In this document: positions 21,050 to 32,471 of the stretch, piece by piece
How positions within the stretch are numbered: the stretch's first letter is position 1
Layout: every line of letters starts with the position of its first letter
DNA from: Symbiodinium natans
Lineage: Eukaryota; Sar; Dinophyceae; Suessiales; Symbiodiniaceae
Direction: 5' to 3'
NCBI GenBank assembly: GCA_905221605.1
Contig: CAJNDS010000336.1
Location: forward strand, 797,501 to 861,500
Length of the DNA stretch: 64,000 bases
The notes under the pieces: model-generated
The model's input: only the letters and a program-made list of their open reading frames with translations
Databases searched by the model: none
What the model was told of the DNA's origin: nothing
Program-made: the position numbers and the translations under genes

Positions 21050-22070
21050 GGATACAGTTTAATCGAATAGGAACCCGACGTACATGGGGCGCTAGGGACG
21101 CGCGGCCGAAAAACCAACCCCCCCCCCCTCGCCCGCCCCTCATTCCGCAGGCTAACTATATTTGCATGCCTCCAAGCCAACGACACGGCTGAGGAGAGGA
21201 AGACTGACGCGAAGCCGTGTGGACATGTTCTTCACCTGCTTGAGCCCTCCCTTCCGATGACCACGTCTGTCCGCAGTGCCCGGCGCAGACACTCCCTCCC
21301 TTGTTTTCGTGCTCTCCTTTGGCATTGGCTTGGGCCGTCCGGCTGGATTGGGAGGAGGCTCGGGCGGCCCGTGCTGTGATCCAAGCAAATTCCAGAAGAA
21401 GCAAGACATGCAAAAAAGCTTGCCCAGGGGCAAGAACGGCCGAGGCCGAAGCCAAGGCAGAACGTGCACGTGCATATGTACAGGGCCGAGCCAATAAATT
21501 GCGTGCACGCGGGCTGCCCATGCCACGCGTTCAGTTGCATCATCCCCTAATTTCTCACGGTTTCATTCTTGCACACGAAGGGCTCTTTGGCATAACGTAA
21601 GTAGTTTGCAAAGTCAAGGTACGTGGCTGCTTGCAAGAAATACGTGACTGAGAAGAAGAGTGTTTGCGTTGCGCTCTGTCTAGGGCTATGGGCAGACCCG
21701 GCCGCATCGCCGCAAAAAGGCCACGCAGAAACGAATTCCAAAACGAAGCTTGAGTCTTGGGGCCTGGGCAACACGGCACACACGCCTTCTGGGACAAAAC
21801 GAGCTGGAGACGCGCGGCCTACAAGCCGACGGCGGATCCGCTCTGAGTCGCCCAAGCCCTCCACCACGCACTCTACATCACTATCCCTGCTAAAGTCGAC
21901 ATCGCTCCCAGGGTCTCTGGGGAGACCGATAAGTGCAGGGAGTCCTCGTCTCCGTTATGCGCAGAAGACGAATTCGCAGGCGAAGCATAAACAAAAAGCA
22001 ATTCAGGCCAGGGCCCCATGACGCTTGGAAGGAATGTTGTGATCCGAGCTACCTACAGTATGCACCAGCA
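21050..22070. other. array-free island, gene content unresolved
   Basis: No telomeric repeats. Several overlapping ORFs of 60-130 codons exist on both strands (21152-22021) with no clear winner and no recognised motif. Composition resembles the neighbouring gene at 22071-23122, so exons may be present, but I cannot define them. Confidence 0.35.
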
Positions 22071-23122
22071 TTAGCTCGCGCACACAATGTTTAAGGGACA
22101 TTTTGTCACTCCCGAGCACGCGGCAGCTTCGGCACACGCACGCGGACACGGCGGACCACGCCGCGCACGACCTTTGGCAGAGAACCAGACGGCGTTCCGC
22201 TCCGCCTCGGTCTTCCGTGCGAGTTTGCGCGCAACCCTGCGCAGGCGGTGACGCGGCACGAATGCGGCGCCTCCGCCCTTCGGTCGCCACACGCGATACT
22301 GTTTCAAAAGGCGTTGGCGCTCTTTAATTAGCTCGGCCAGGCGAGCTCGCATCTCGGCCAAGTTTTGGCCAGGAAGCAAACGCTCGCCGTTCGAAGTCTT
22401 GAATTCAGCCTCGCGGATCAGGCGGCAGCCCTGGCAACGACGAGCAAAGGAAAGTAACACAGCTCGAGGATATTTGCCTGTAGGGGCAGGGACTGCAGGA
22501 GCAGGCAAGTCTAGCGCGTGGAATGAGCCTCCTCGATCTTCAGCTGCAACCTGGTGAGCGGCTGGTCGAGGTCCTCCATCTTCTTCAGGTCTTAGTTGCA
22601 CGGACACGTACGCAGATTGCTCAAGAAGCATGCGCACCGACTAGAAGCCACAAGTTACGCCGAGAAGCAGTACTGCTTCTCGCGGAACCCGACCAGCTCA
22701 CCGCCCTGATCCTGGGCCGCCGCCTCTTCGTCGCGCAGCGCACCCAACCAGCGGTTCCAAGGGTCCGCCTCCTCCACCCTTGGAACCGCGTGGCAGGCAC
22801 GGTTCAGCTTTTGCCGCCTTTGCGGCCTTTGCGAGTTGCCTAGGACCTAGGAGATCCAGCAAAACAGAGCAAGACCAGGTCCATGCGCAAAGACAAGCAG
22901 TTTACCACAAGACACGCGGCAGATTCTTGCAGACAAGCGGCTCGGCGGCGGCGGCGGCCCTTTGCTTGAGGCTTATGCTTCCCCGTCTTCTCCGGCTCCT
23001 TCTCCACCTCCGGAAGCTCCCCGGGCACGATGACCTCCTTCGAATTTGCCTCCTCCTGCGGTAAAGAGCACTCGCAGCTGCCGTGCAAAAGACACGCGAA
23101 GATGTGCAACAAGATAGCCATG
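22071..23122 (-). CDS. putative secreted coiled-coil protein, multi-exon
   Basis: A strong start context (GACCATGG) at 23122 opens MAILLHIFACLLHGSCECSL, a signal-peptide-like N-terminus. It is followed by charged ELPEVEKEPEKTGKHKPQAK and a poly-Arg run up to a possible GTAAAC donor near 22910. Downstream AG-bordered segments read VEEADPWNRWLGALRDEEAA (about 22725-22790), DLDQPLTRLQLKIEEAHS (about 22530-22585) and AEMRARLAELIKERQRLLKQ (about 22300-22360), all heptad-like. The final stretch to 22071 is basic. Exon borders are guesses and some frames may be wrong. No family recognised. Unlike the other genes here, no telomeric arrays interrupt it. Confidence 0.4.
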
Positions 23123-23639
23123 GTCCTCCAACATGCGTGCCCGGTCCACGGCGTCCCAGCACACTCGCCGATGCTCGCAGCCCTACGCAAGAAACATACA
23201 CGGACCACAGAAAACTTGCAGCCTACGCAGAAAAAAGCGACAAAGTGAGAGAGAAGTATACATTTCATGAGACGCGAAACTTCTTCGTGCTTGACGCAAG
23301 ACATGCCCGTCGAAACGCGCCTCCTGCCAATCCAGGTCAATTAGTCGCTGGGCTGTCGCCTTTCTGAGTTTCCAAGGCACGCGGGGAGGCTGTGGCAGCG
23401 GCGGTGTGCGCTTGAGGATCCGCTTGATCACCAGTGGCTTTTCGGGGTGCAAGCGTTGGGGTGCAATCTTTGGGGTTTAGGGTTTAGGGTTGCAGGTTTA
23501 GGGTTTCGAGTTCTGGCGCTTTGGGGGGACTGGGGGTTGGTAAATGCACAAAACAGCACGGGTGTGGTTGTAGCCATGCGTGTGAATTTCCCACCCGCCC
23601 GAAGCCCCACCTTGCCTGCGAAACACTGTGGTCGGGAGT

Positions 23640-24310
23640 GAGTGTTTTAATTTAATTCAGCTTGCTAAATTATTTGTTAATTTAGTTGCTGCTTTTTCTT
23701 CATTGTTTAGAGGGGGCGAGGCCGCCAGGACAAAAGCACCATGTACAAGCATGAAATTAAACTATGGTATGAATTTTAGTAAACTCATAGGAAGCCGCCG
23801 GCGAAACAAAAACCTTGTTAAACAATTGCCCTGCATTGTTTATTGTATCTCGGCTTTTGTTGTAAACAGGTACCGATTTGAAACATTTAATTTCAGATAA
23901 GGACGGTGTCTTGCAGAGTAAGTATTGGTCATCTACTTTCTTGGCTGAAATGCCCCCTAAACGCAGAAGCAAAAAAGGAAGGAGAAGACAAAAAGGAAGG
24001 AGAAGACAAGAGGAAGGAGAAGGCAAAGTGAAAGGGGGAACAGAAGACGAAACAGGAAAACGAAACAGAAGGCAGCAGAATGCGAAGAAGAAGACAGCGA
24101 CCAGGGACGAACGAGAAAACAAAGGCGAAGGAGAAAGGCGATCACAGCGGAAGAAGATGAACAAAAGGAGGAAGGCAAGCAACAATTGCGAGGAAACGTA
24201 TACAAGAGTAAAGATCGCAAGAGCACGAAGACAACAAACAAGAAGGAAATTCCCTGCACCCTGATGAAGGATCTCGCTGCAGACCAACGAAGAACAAGTT
24301 TTCAAGGTAT
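23640..24310. other. AT-rich block followed by purine-rich block
   Basis: 23640-23930 is AT-rich and unlike its surroundings. 23945-24270 is a purine-rich plus strand giving a Lys/Arg/Glu-rich ORF (23878-24264) that is probably compositional. Its antisense is a Phe/Leu/Ser ORF of the same origin. Possibly a fragment of an inserted element. Confidence 0.45.
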
Positions 24311-24467
24311 ACGATTTAAGAGAAAAGGGGACTCTCAGTCGTGCAAGCCTAAGCCTCGAACTCGAAGCCTAAACCCTAAACCCTAAACCCTAAACCCCTG
24401 AAAGGCGAAAGGCCTGCAGCATCTGGGCCTTAGCCGTGGAGGCCGGGCACTCTTAGGCGCTGGTCCG

Positions 24468-24625
24468 GGTTTAGGGTTTAGGGTTTAGGGTTTAGGGTTT
24501 AGGGTTTAGGGTTTAGGGTTTAGGGTTTAGGGTTTAGGGTTTAGGGTTTAGAGTTTAGGGTTTAGGGTTTAGGGTTTAGGGTTTAGGGTTTAGGGTTTTG
24601 GGTTTAGGGTTTAGGGTTTAGGGTT
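24468..24625 (+). repeat. TTTAGGG array
   Basis: About 22 units with single variants; it ends at the stop codon of the exon at 24624-24684. Confidence 0.95.
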
Positions 24626-24684
24626 AGGACATCGCGCAGAAATAGGTTTCCTTCTTGTAAGGCGTTTCTTCGAACATGTCTTCC
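24624..24684 (-). CDS. C-terminal exon, unknown protein
   Basis: After GTCGAG on the minus strand the frame reads EDMFEETPYKKETYFCAMS and stops at TAA (24624-24626), directly against a telomeric array. The AG|G border, composition and clean stop support a terminal exon. Upstream exons (higher coordinates) were not identified. Confidence 0.4.
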
Positions 24685-24951
24685 CTCGACTTTTTGGGGT
24701 TTAGGGTTTCGGGTTTTTAGGGCTGAAGGCTTTTTTTAGGCCTCACGGTTCTTTTAGGTTTCAGGGTTTAGGGCTTAGGCGGTTTAGGGTTTGGGGGGTG
24801 GAGGAGGGAGGGGGGGGGGGGGTGGAGTCGGCTGGGCACCTCTGCTTTTCGTGTGAGGTGGGCGTCTGTTCGCATCGCTAAACCCAACCCTAAACCCTAA
24901 ACCATAAACCCTAAACTTTCTTGATGTCTTTTGGAGACCAAGGCTCTAAAC

Positions 24952-25125
24952 TTGGCTGCACTCAGAAGGGTAGCTATACGTTACACGCTTCGCTGCCATA
25001 TTAAGAAACCCAAAAAGGCTAAACCCAAAAGGGTTTAGGGTTCAGGGTTTAGGGTTCAGGGTTTAGGGTTTAGGGTTTAGGGTTTAGGGTTTAAGGATCT
25101 AAAGCTACAGTAAAGCACCACAAAG
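24952..25125 (-). mobile_element. introner-like element with telomeric insert
   Basis: Same family as 2023-2134. It is flanked by perfect 5 bp duplications TAAAC (24947-24951 and 25126-25130). The element is 174 bp instead of about 112 because a TTTAGGG/TTCAGGG run (about 25031-25092) sits between GGCTAA and AAGGATCTAAAG, which are adjacent in the array-free copy. Confidence 0.75.
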
Positions 25126-25727
25126 TAAACGTACCCTTTCTGAGTTTGTTTGGAAGTTAGGACTAGGAGCTCGACACCTTGTATATGACCCCCCAAAATT
25201 CTTGGGGGGTGGGGGGTGAGAACGTATAAGGTGCCTCATTTCCCAGACCACGAAGCAGCCACAAGTGCAAGCTGACCCCGAAAAACCTACAAACCCTACC
25301 AGCCCAAACCCCTGAACTCTAGACCCTAAACCCTAAACCCTAAACCCTAAACCCTAAACCCTAAACCCTAAACCCTAAACCCTAAACCCTAAACCAAAAC
25401 GCTGAACCCCACATAGGGTTAGGGCTAAGGGATTGGGTGGCCAGAGTGGCCCCTAAAACCCTGAAACCCTCAAATCCCCAAAAAACAACACCAAAAACCC
25501 GGAGGATATCACTGGGCCAACAGGCACCCCATATATACCATATATACCTAAAACCCTAAAACCCCAAAAACCCCAAAAACCCCAAAAACCCCAAAAACCC
25601 AAAAAGCACAAAGATCCAAAACCCTAAAAGCCCAAAACCCGAAGGACTTCACTGGGCCAACAGGCATAGGCGCCGCCCTTCTTGGCTGCGAGCCTGAGTT
25701 CCCATTTTTTCAGAGGGAAGGCAGGGC

Positions 25728-25888
25728 GGGGGGGGGGGGGGGGGGGTGATAGGTTTGGGGCTTTGGGGTTTAGGGTTTAGGGTTTGGGGTTTGGGGTTTG
25801 GGGTTTAGGGTTTAGGGTTTAGGGTGTTGTGCGGCTATAGGGCGCTTTGGGGGTTTAGGGTTTGGGGTTTATGCCGGGTTTTTGGAGT

Positions 25889-25931
<43 letters not shown>
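25728..25931. repeat. two long poly-G tracts
   Basis: 19 G at 25728-25746 and 41 G at 25891-25931, with TTTAGGG/TTTGGGG units between. Similar long G or C runs occur at 39237, 39907, 41339, 52971, 58289, 58429 and 60637. Exact lengths may be affected by sequencing. Confidence 0.9.
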
Positions 25932-25933
<2 letters not shown>

Positions 25934-26182
25934 TGGGGCTTCGGGCTGAGCTTGGAACCCTCCCTAAACCGTAAGCCACTGCGGTAGGGATCTAAGTCTA
26001 GGGGAGAAGGGGGAGGACAGCTTAGGGTTTAGGGTTTAGGGTTTAAGGTTTATAGGGCTTAGGGCCAGGAAGCTGGCCGCATAGGCCCGCGTCAATGCAA
26101 GCACGGGGGCTATGGGAGTTTCTGGCAGTAGTTCAACTTAGAGGGTCCTTGAGGGAGGGGGGTTCAAGGGGGGTATGTAACC

Positions 26183-26440
26183 CTAAACCCCAAACCCCTA
26201 AACCCCTAAACCCCCAAACCCCTAAACCCCTAAACCCCCAAACCCCTAAAACCCAAACCCCTAAACCCCCAAACCCCCAAACCCCCAAACCCCTAAACCC
26301 CTAAACCCCCAAACCCTAAAACCTAAACCCCCAAACCCCCAAACCCCCAAATCCCCAAACCCCTAAACCCCCAAATCCTAAACCCCTAAACCCCTAAACC
26401 CCTCAACCCCCAAACCCCCCAAACCCTAAAACCCAAACCC
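26183..26440 (-). repeat. octamer array CCCCTAAA/CCCCCAAA
   Basis: Eight-base units, an expanded form of the heptamer, mixed in roughly equal parts. Confidence 0.93.
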
Positions 26441-26654
26441 GGAACCCCAAGCCGCAGGTTCCCTCAGGAGGGCTTGGGGTTCTGGGTGCCTGAGGAGGGC
26501 TCGAGGGTTTGAAATGCACAGGGCTCGTAGAGCTTCTTTCTTTCTTAGGGTTTAGGGTTCAGGGTTGATAATAGGTTTGTTGGTGAGCTTTGGAGTCTTG
26601 GGTTCGGGGGTCATGAGTTTCTTGCTGTGGGGTTTCGGGACTTAGAATCCTAAC

Positions 26655-26735
26655 TTGCTGCAGCTGCCTTTCGGCAAGAGCCTCTGCAGGACTCTATAGG
26701 AGCGCCTCTGGTAGTGTGTACGGAGCCACTGTACC
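26655..26735 (-). CDS. possible exon, unknown protein
   Basis: Minus-strand island QWLRTHYQRRSYRVLQRLLP, then KGSCSKL. An internal CAGAG|GCGC acceptor and AAAG|GCAGC donor fit local splice habits. A second island at 26066-26134 (minus) reads LPETPIAPVLALTRAYAASF. Both could be 3' parts of a gene downstream of the ABC cassette. No domain recognised. Confidence 0.3.
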
Positions 26736-27030
26736 CTAAACCCCTAAACCGTAAACCCGAATCCCATAAACCCTACCCTTCCAGACCTCGAAACCCATCG
26801 CCCTAACACCACCGCCCTAACGGAAAGAACGAAACCCATATGTGACCAAGATGAAGAATTACAAGGGAACCCCAAACCCCAAAACCTAAACTAAACCCTA
26901 AACCCTAAACCCTAAACCAAAACCCTAAACCCTAAGCCCTAAACCCTAAACCCCAAACCCTACCCTGCTAAAATGCCTGCTAAGGAGCTCCTTTGGTGGC
27001 CCGGCCTCCAGGACTTTTCCTGCCGACTGG

Positions 27031-27173
27031 CCAGATCTTGAAACCCCTTCATTAAGGAATATACCCTAATTCAGAATAAGGATACTTAGTATAAATTGGG
27101 GTATATTCCTTAGTTAAGGAATATACCCCTTATTTATGTATATTCCTTAATGCAGGGGTTTTGGAAGATCTGG
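27031..27173. mobile_element. foldback (MITE-like) element with nested palindrome
   Basis: The terminal arms CCAGATCTTGAAACCCCTTC and its counterpart at the right end form an inverted repeat of about 37 bp. A perfect inner palindrome with 15 bp arms (GGGGTATATTCCTTA) and a 2 bp loop lies at 27098-27129. AT-rich, non-coding, single copy in the window. Confidence 0.8.
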
Positions 27174-28107
27174 GCACTCCTACAGACGCCCTGAAGAGGG
27201 GCTTTAAACCCTGGTAGGATTTAGGGTTTAGGGTTTAGGGTTTAGGGTTTAGGGTTTAGGGTTTGGGGTTTGGGGTTTGGGTTTGGGGTTTAGGGTTTAG
27301 GGTTTAGGGTTTAGGGTTTAGGGCTCAGGGTTAGCATTTTGGTATATTCCCTGAAGGAGGTCATGTTTGGGTACGAGGTCTGATTCCCTATCGATGGGTC
27401 TACTGGGAAGCTCAGGGAATGTAGGGTTTCGGGCTTGGGTTACCCCCATCGTTCATCCTGCTTATGAATTTCCCTGAGCCCATAACTAGGTGGTGAGTAA
27501 GGGGGTGTATCTGCAGATGACACTGGGGCCCTTGAGAAAGACCTTCAGTTCCTACACCCTCAACCCTGCACACTAAAGCCATGGCTGAACCCTGAACCTC
27601 ATTAGCGCAGTAAGGTTTACAGGGTTTAGGGCTTAGGGCTTAGGGGGTTCAAGGTTTAGGGGGTTTAAGGTTTAGGGTTTAGGGGGTTTAAGGTTTAGGG
27701 TTTAGGGCTTAGGGTTTACGGCTTTAGTGCCGGCAGTGGTAGAATGGTCGCGATAGTGGTCGTTTGACACTTTGAGGTTGTGCTGGCGATGGCGGCGCAG
27801 GATTTAGGGTTTAAGTTTTCGGTTGTAGGGTTAAATTTCAGGGTTTAGGCTTTAGGGTTTGGACGTTAGTAAGGGGTCAGGGTTTAGGTTGTAAGGTTTG
27901 GGTTGAAGGGTTTAGGGGGTTTAGGGCGGTTTCGAGGTTGAGGGGTTGAGGGGTGGAGGGTCGTGGGCTGACCCCAAGATTGCCTGGATCTGCACTGCCC
28001 TTTTGGTGGTAAATGTTTATAACCCTAAACCCTAAACCCTAGAAATCCTAAACCCTAGAACACCCTAAAGCCTAAACCCTAAACCCTAAACCCAATAACC
28101 GCCGGGC

Positions 28108-31100
28108 TTCCAAGAGAAGCCAAGTGGTGCAAGGCCGCGCCTTGGTCCAGGACCACTATCTGGTCGTAGTCCTGCACCGGGCTGGACCCCAAACCCTAGG
28201 GTTGAGGGTTTAGGGTTTAGGGTTTAGGGTTTAGGGTTTAGGGTTTAGGGTTTGAGGGTTTAGGGTTTGGGGTTTGGGGTTTAGGGTGTAAAGGGCTTAG
28301 GATTTCTAGGGTTTAGGGTTCTGGGTTTGGGGTTTGGGGTTTAGGGTGGGATTTCAAGGGTTTAGGGTTCTGGGTTTGGGGTTTGGGGTTTGGGGTTTGG
28401 GGTTTGGGGTTTGGGGTTTGGGGTTTGGGGTTTGGGGTTTGGGGTTTGGGGTTTGGGGTTTGGGGTTTGGGGGTTGGGGTTTGGGGTTTGGGGTTTGGGG
28501 TTTGGGGTTTGGGGTTTGGGGTTTGGGGTTTGGGGTTTGGGGTTTGGGGTTTGGGGTTTGGGGTTTGGGGTGGTGGGGTTTGGGGTTTGGGGTTTGGGGT
28601 TTGGGGTTTGGGGTTTGGGGTTTGGGGTTTGGAGTTTGGGGTTGGGGGTTTGGGGTTTGGGTCTAGGGTTTGGGGTTTAAGGTTTCGGGTGTCGGGTTTT
28701 GGGGTTCAGGGCTTCGGGCCCAATAACCCCGGTATAACCACGAAGACCCTAAACTAACTTGGCCTTCACAAATCCCCAGACCCTAAACAGTCCAGGCCCC
28801 CAAAAGGACCACGCTGGAACAAAACAAAATACCGTGAGCCCCCCAAACTCTTGAAAAAGCAAACCTAAGCCTACAGCGCAAGGAGCTATGGGTTTAGGGT
28901 TTAGGGTTCAAAATCCTGAAACCTACAGCCCTAAACCCTAAGCCCTAAACCCTAAAGCCCTAACATCCAAACATCCTTGATGGTCTCGAGTCGGTGGGCA
29001 ATGGCGATGGTGGTGGTCAGAGGAAAGTCCTCGGAAGAAAGGGTTTAGGGTTTGGGGTTTAGGGTTTAGGGTTTGGGGTTTAGGTTTTTCGGGTTTAGGG
29101 TTTAGGGTTTAGGGTTTGGGGTTTAGGGTTTGGGGTTTAGGGCTTATAGGGTTAGGGCCGCCAGCACCGCCAAAAAAACATAGGGGCTTAGGGGCGTCTG
29201 GGGCTTAGGGGTTTCGGATTTGGTCTTAGGGCCTGCCCTAAACCCTAAACCCTAAACCCTAAACCCTCAACCCACCCACACCCCGACACACTCAAATCAA
29301 ACCTTAACTTGCTGGCTCTTAGTGGGGAATGAGGGAAGTAGATACCTTCTACCCGCCCGATGTAGACCCTTTCAGGGCTTCAATAGCTAGTACACCCTAA
29401 ACCATCCGCAGCTTCGGATGCAGTTACCATACTGTGCAACCTAAACCCTAAATCCTAAGCCCCAGTTCCCTAAACCGCTAAACCCCTAACCCTGCCCCCT
29501 CAACCGCTAAACCCTGAACCCGAAACCAAAAACCCCAAACCGCTGAACTCTAAACCCTAAAACCCAAAACCTAAAACCCCCAAACCCTAAACCCTAAACC
29601 CCAAACCCCAAACCCTAAACCATTGAACCCTAAAGCCCAAACCCTAAACCCCAAACCCTAAACCCCAAACCCTAAAGCCCAAACCCTAAACCCCAAACCC
29701 TAAACCCTAAACCCCAAACCCTAAACCCCCAAACCCCAAACCCCAAACCCTAAACCCCAAACCCTAAACCCCAAACCCTAAACCCCAAACCCTAAACCCC
29801 AAACCCTAAACCCCCAAACCCCAAACCCCAAACCCCAAACCCTAACCCCCAAACCCCAAACCCTAAACCCCAAACCCCAAACCCTAAACCCCAAACCCTA
29901 AACCCCACACCCTAAACCCCAAACCCTAAACCCTAAACCCCAAACCCGAAACATCCCTGAGCCCCGGGCCGACTCCAGCGAACGCTGGGCCGCCGCCTGG
30001 CTCTGTGGATCCAGGGCCGACGTGCACTCGTCCAGCAGCAGGACCTCGAAGGTTTAGGGTGTAGGGCTTAGGGTTTAGGGTTTAGGTTTTAGGGTTTAGG
30101 GTTTGGGGTTCAGGGTTTGGGGTTTAGGGTTTCGGGTATAGGGTTTGGGGTTTAGGGTTTAGGGCTTAGGGTTTGGGGCTTGTAGGGCTTAGTGTGTGTA
30201 GGGCTGTTAAGGTTTATAGCGGTTTATAGGGGCTATCAGGTGTCTAGGGTTTATAGGTTTCGCACGGTTTAACGGTTTACAAGGTTTACAGGGTTTGTTG
30301 GGTTTCTGGATGGGGTATCGGGTTTAGGGTTTAGGGTTAGGGAGGGTTTACGGTTGAGGGTTTGGGTTGAGGGTTTGCGGTTGAGAGTGTAGGGTTTATT
30401 GGGTTTAGGGTTTATAGGGTTTGGGGTTTAAGGATTCCACGACTAGTGAGCAGTGCCGTTCCACTACATAGTGAGTAGTGGAAAGCACTAAACCCTCAAC
30501 CCTAAACCCCAAACCCTAAACCCTAAACCACGCAGATACTGGTTTCGGAGGTGCTCGTGGAACTGCTCGCCTGCGGAAGCGGCAAGGCAGATCGTACTGA
30601 GTTCCCAATCGCGGGCCAGGGCAAGCAGCTCAATCCAACGAGCCCTCAAAGAGCCTTGTAATCTCGCATGGGACCCTAGGTCGGTACAGAAACAAGACCA
30701 GCCTGCGTCAGGATCGTGGGTCCAACATGGATTCTCCACGCGAATTTGCACTGCCTGCATGTTCGTCAGCTACCTACCCTAAACCCTAAACCCTAAACCC
30801 TAAACCCTAAACCCTAAACCCTCATTGAGCTGCCGAAGGAAAATGCTGCGGTGACCCTCCGGGGCCCGCCAATCTGGCTTCTTGCCATGCGAGGGAGTCC
30901 AGATGAACTGAATCTGCAGTCCCTTCCTGCGGGCATGGGCAATGTGGAGGCGGGTCAGCATTTACAGGGGCTTAGGGCTTGGGTTAAAAGGTATGGAGTT
31001 TAGGGTTTAGAGTGTATTCCCTGATATCTAAACCCTACTGCTGGGGGCCTGCGAACTCTAGAGACAGGGCCCACCCCCTGTAGGGTTTAGGGATTAGGGT

Positions 31101-32440
31101 TCCCTAAGCCCTAAATCCTAAACCCTGAACCTTTGCGATTTGGAGTTCAGGGTTCAGGGTTTGGGGTTCACGGCTTTGGGGCAAGAGGGCTGGCTGGGGC
31201 CAGGAAACCCTAAACCCTAAACCCTAAACAGGGTTTCGGTGAGGGGGCTTTGGCTGACTTCTCCACGCAACCAGGGAGCTGAAAGTATGAACTGTTCGTT
31301 TCAGAAGCCGCCCGGGTTCAAGCTTTAACCTCCGTAACCCCCCCTAAACCCTAAACCCTAAACCCTAAACCCTAAACCCTAAACCCTAAGCCCTAAGCCC
31401 TCAAGGCCTCAAGGCCCAAGGCCCGGATGGAGAAAGTTAGCAAGTAGGTTGTGCTTGAGCTCAGAAATCGCATAGCCAGACCCTCGGGCACCTAGAACCC
31501 TACGCAGGAAGTAGAAACTACCCTAAACCCTACACTCTAACCCAACACCCTAGATTCTAAACCCTCAACCCTAAACGGCAGCTACTTACTCATTTTCTGA
31601 AACCTCCAAGTCCACCTTGGGGGTTCCAGCATGGTGGGGGTTCGTGGGTTTAGGGTTTAGGGTTTAGGGTTTAGGGTTTAGGGTTTAGGGTTTAGGGTTT
31701 AGGGTTTAGGGTTTAGGGTTTAGGGTTTAGGGTTTAGGGTTTAGGGTTTAGGTGCAGCATCCCAACTGCAGGACAACCATGGCCTTCCAACACTCCAAAA
31801 CCGTTCCTTACGATCTTTTAAGCCCACAACAAGGGCCTAGGAGCTTAGGGCTTAGGGACGCTCACAAGAAATCTCAGGTTCCGACCTGAACCCTCCCCTA
31901 AACCCTAAACCCTAAACCCTGAACCCTAAACCCTAAACCCTAAACCCTAAACCCTAAACCCTAAACCCTAAACCCTAAACCCAAAACCCAAAACCCAAAA
32001 CCCAAAACCCTAAACCCTAAACCCTAAACCCTAAACCCTAAACCCTAAACCCTAAACCCTAAACCCTAAACCCTAAACCCTAAACCCTAAACCCTAAACC
32101 CTAAACCCTAACCCTAAACCCTAAACCCCTTATAATCCTCAAGGGAAAGATCTCTCCCTGCTGGGCCGAGGCGCTGGTGGCTGGCGAATGACCATGCGCG
32201 CCAGGCTAAGGAGTTGCCTCTGAGGGGGGCAGGGGGGGGCTTGCGATGGTTTTTGGGGTTTAGGGTTTAGGGTTTAGGGTTTAGGGTTTAGGGTTGAGGG
32301 TTTAGGGTTGAGGGTTGAGGATTTTAAGCTTTAGGGTTTTGGTTTTAGGGTTAAGGGTTTAGGGTTTAGGGTTGAGGGTGTAGGGTTTAGGGTTGAGGAT
32401 GTTAAGGTTTAGGGTTTAGGGTTGAGGATTTGGGGTTGGG

Positions 32441-32471
<31 letters not shown>

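Noticed and set aside
23878-24305. Lys/Arg/Glu-rich ORF and its Phe/Leu/Ser antisense
   Set aside because: Strong purine bias explains the openness of both. No splice or domain evidence, so kept only as a compositional block.
28334-28757. Gly-Leu-Phe-Val-Trp repeat ORFs
   Set aside because: Translations of TTTGGGG heptamers. The same pattern occurs at 3123-3453 and 6555-6774.
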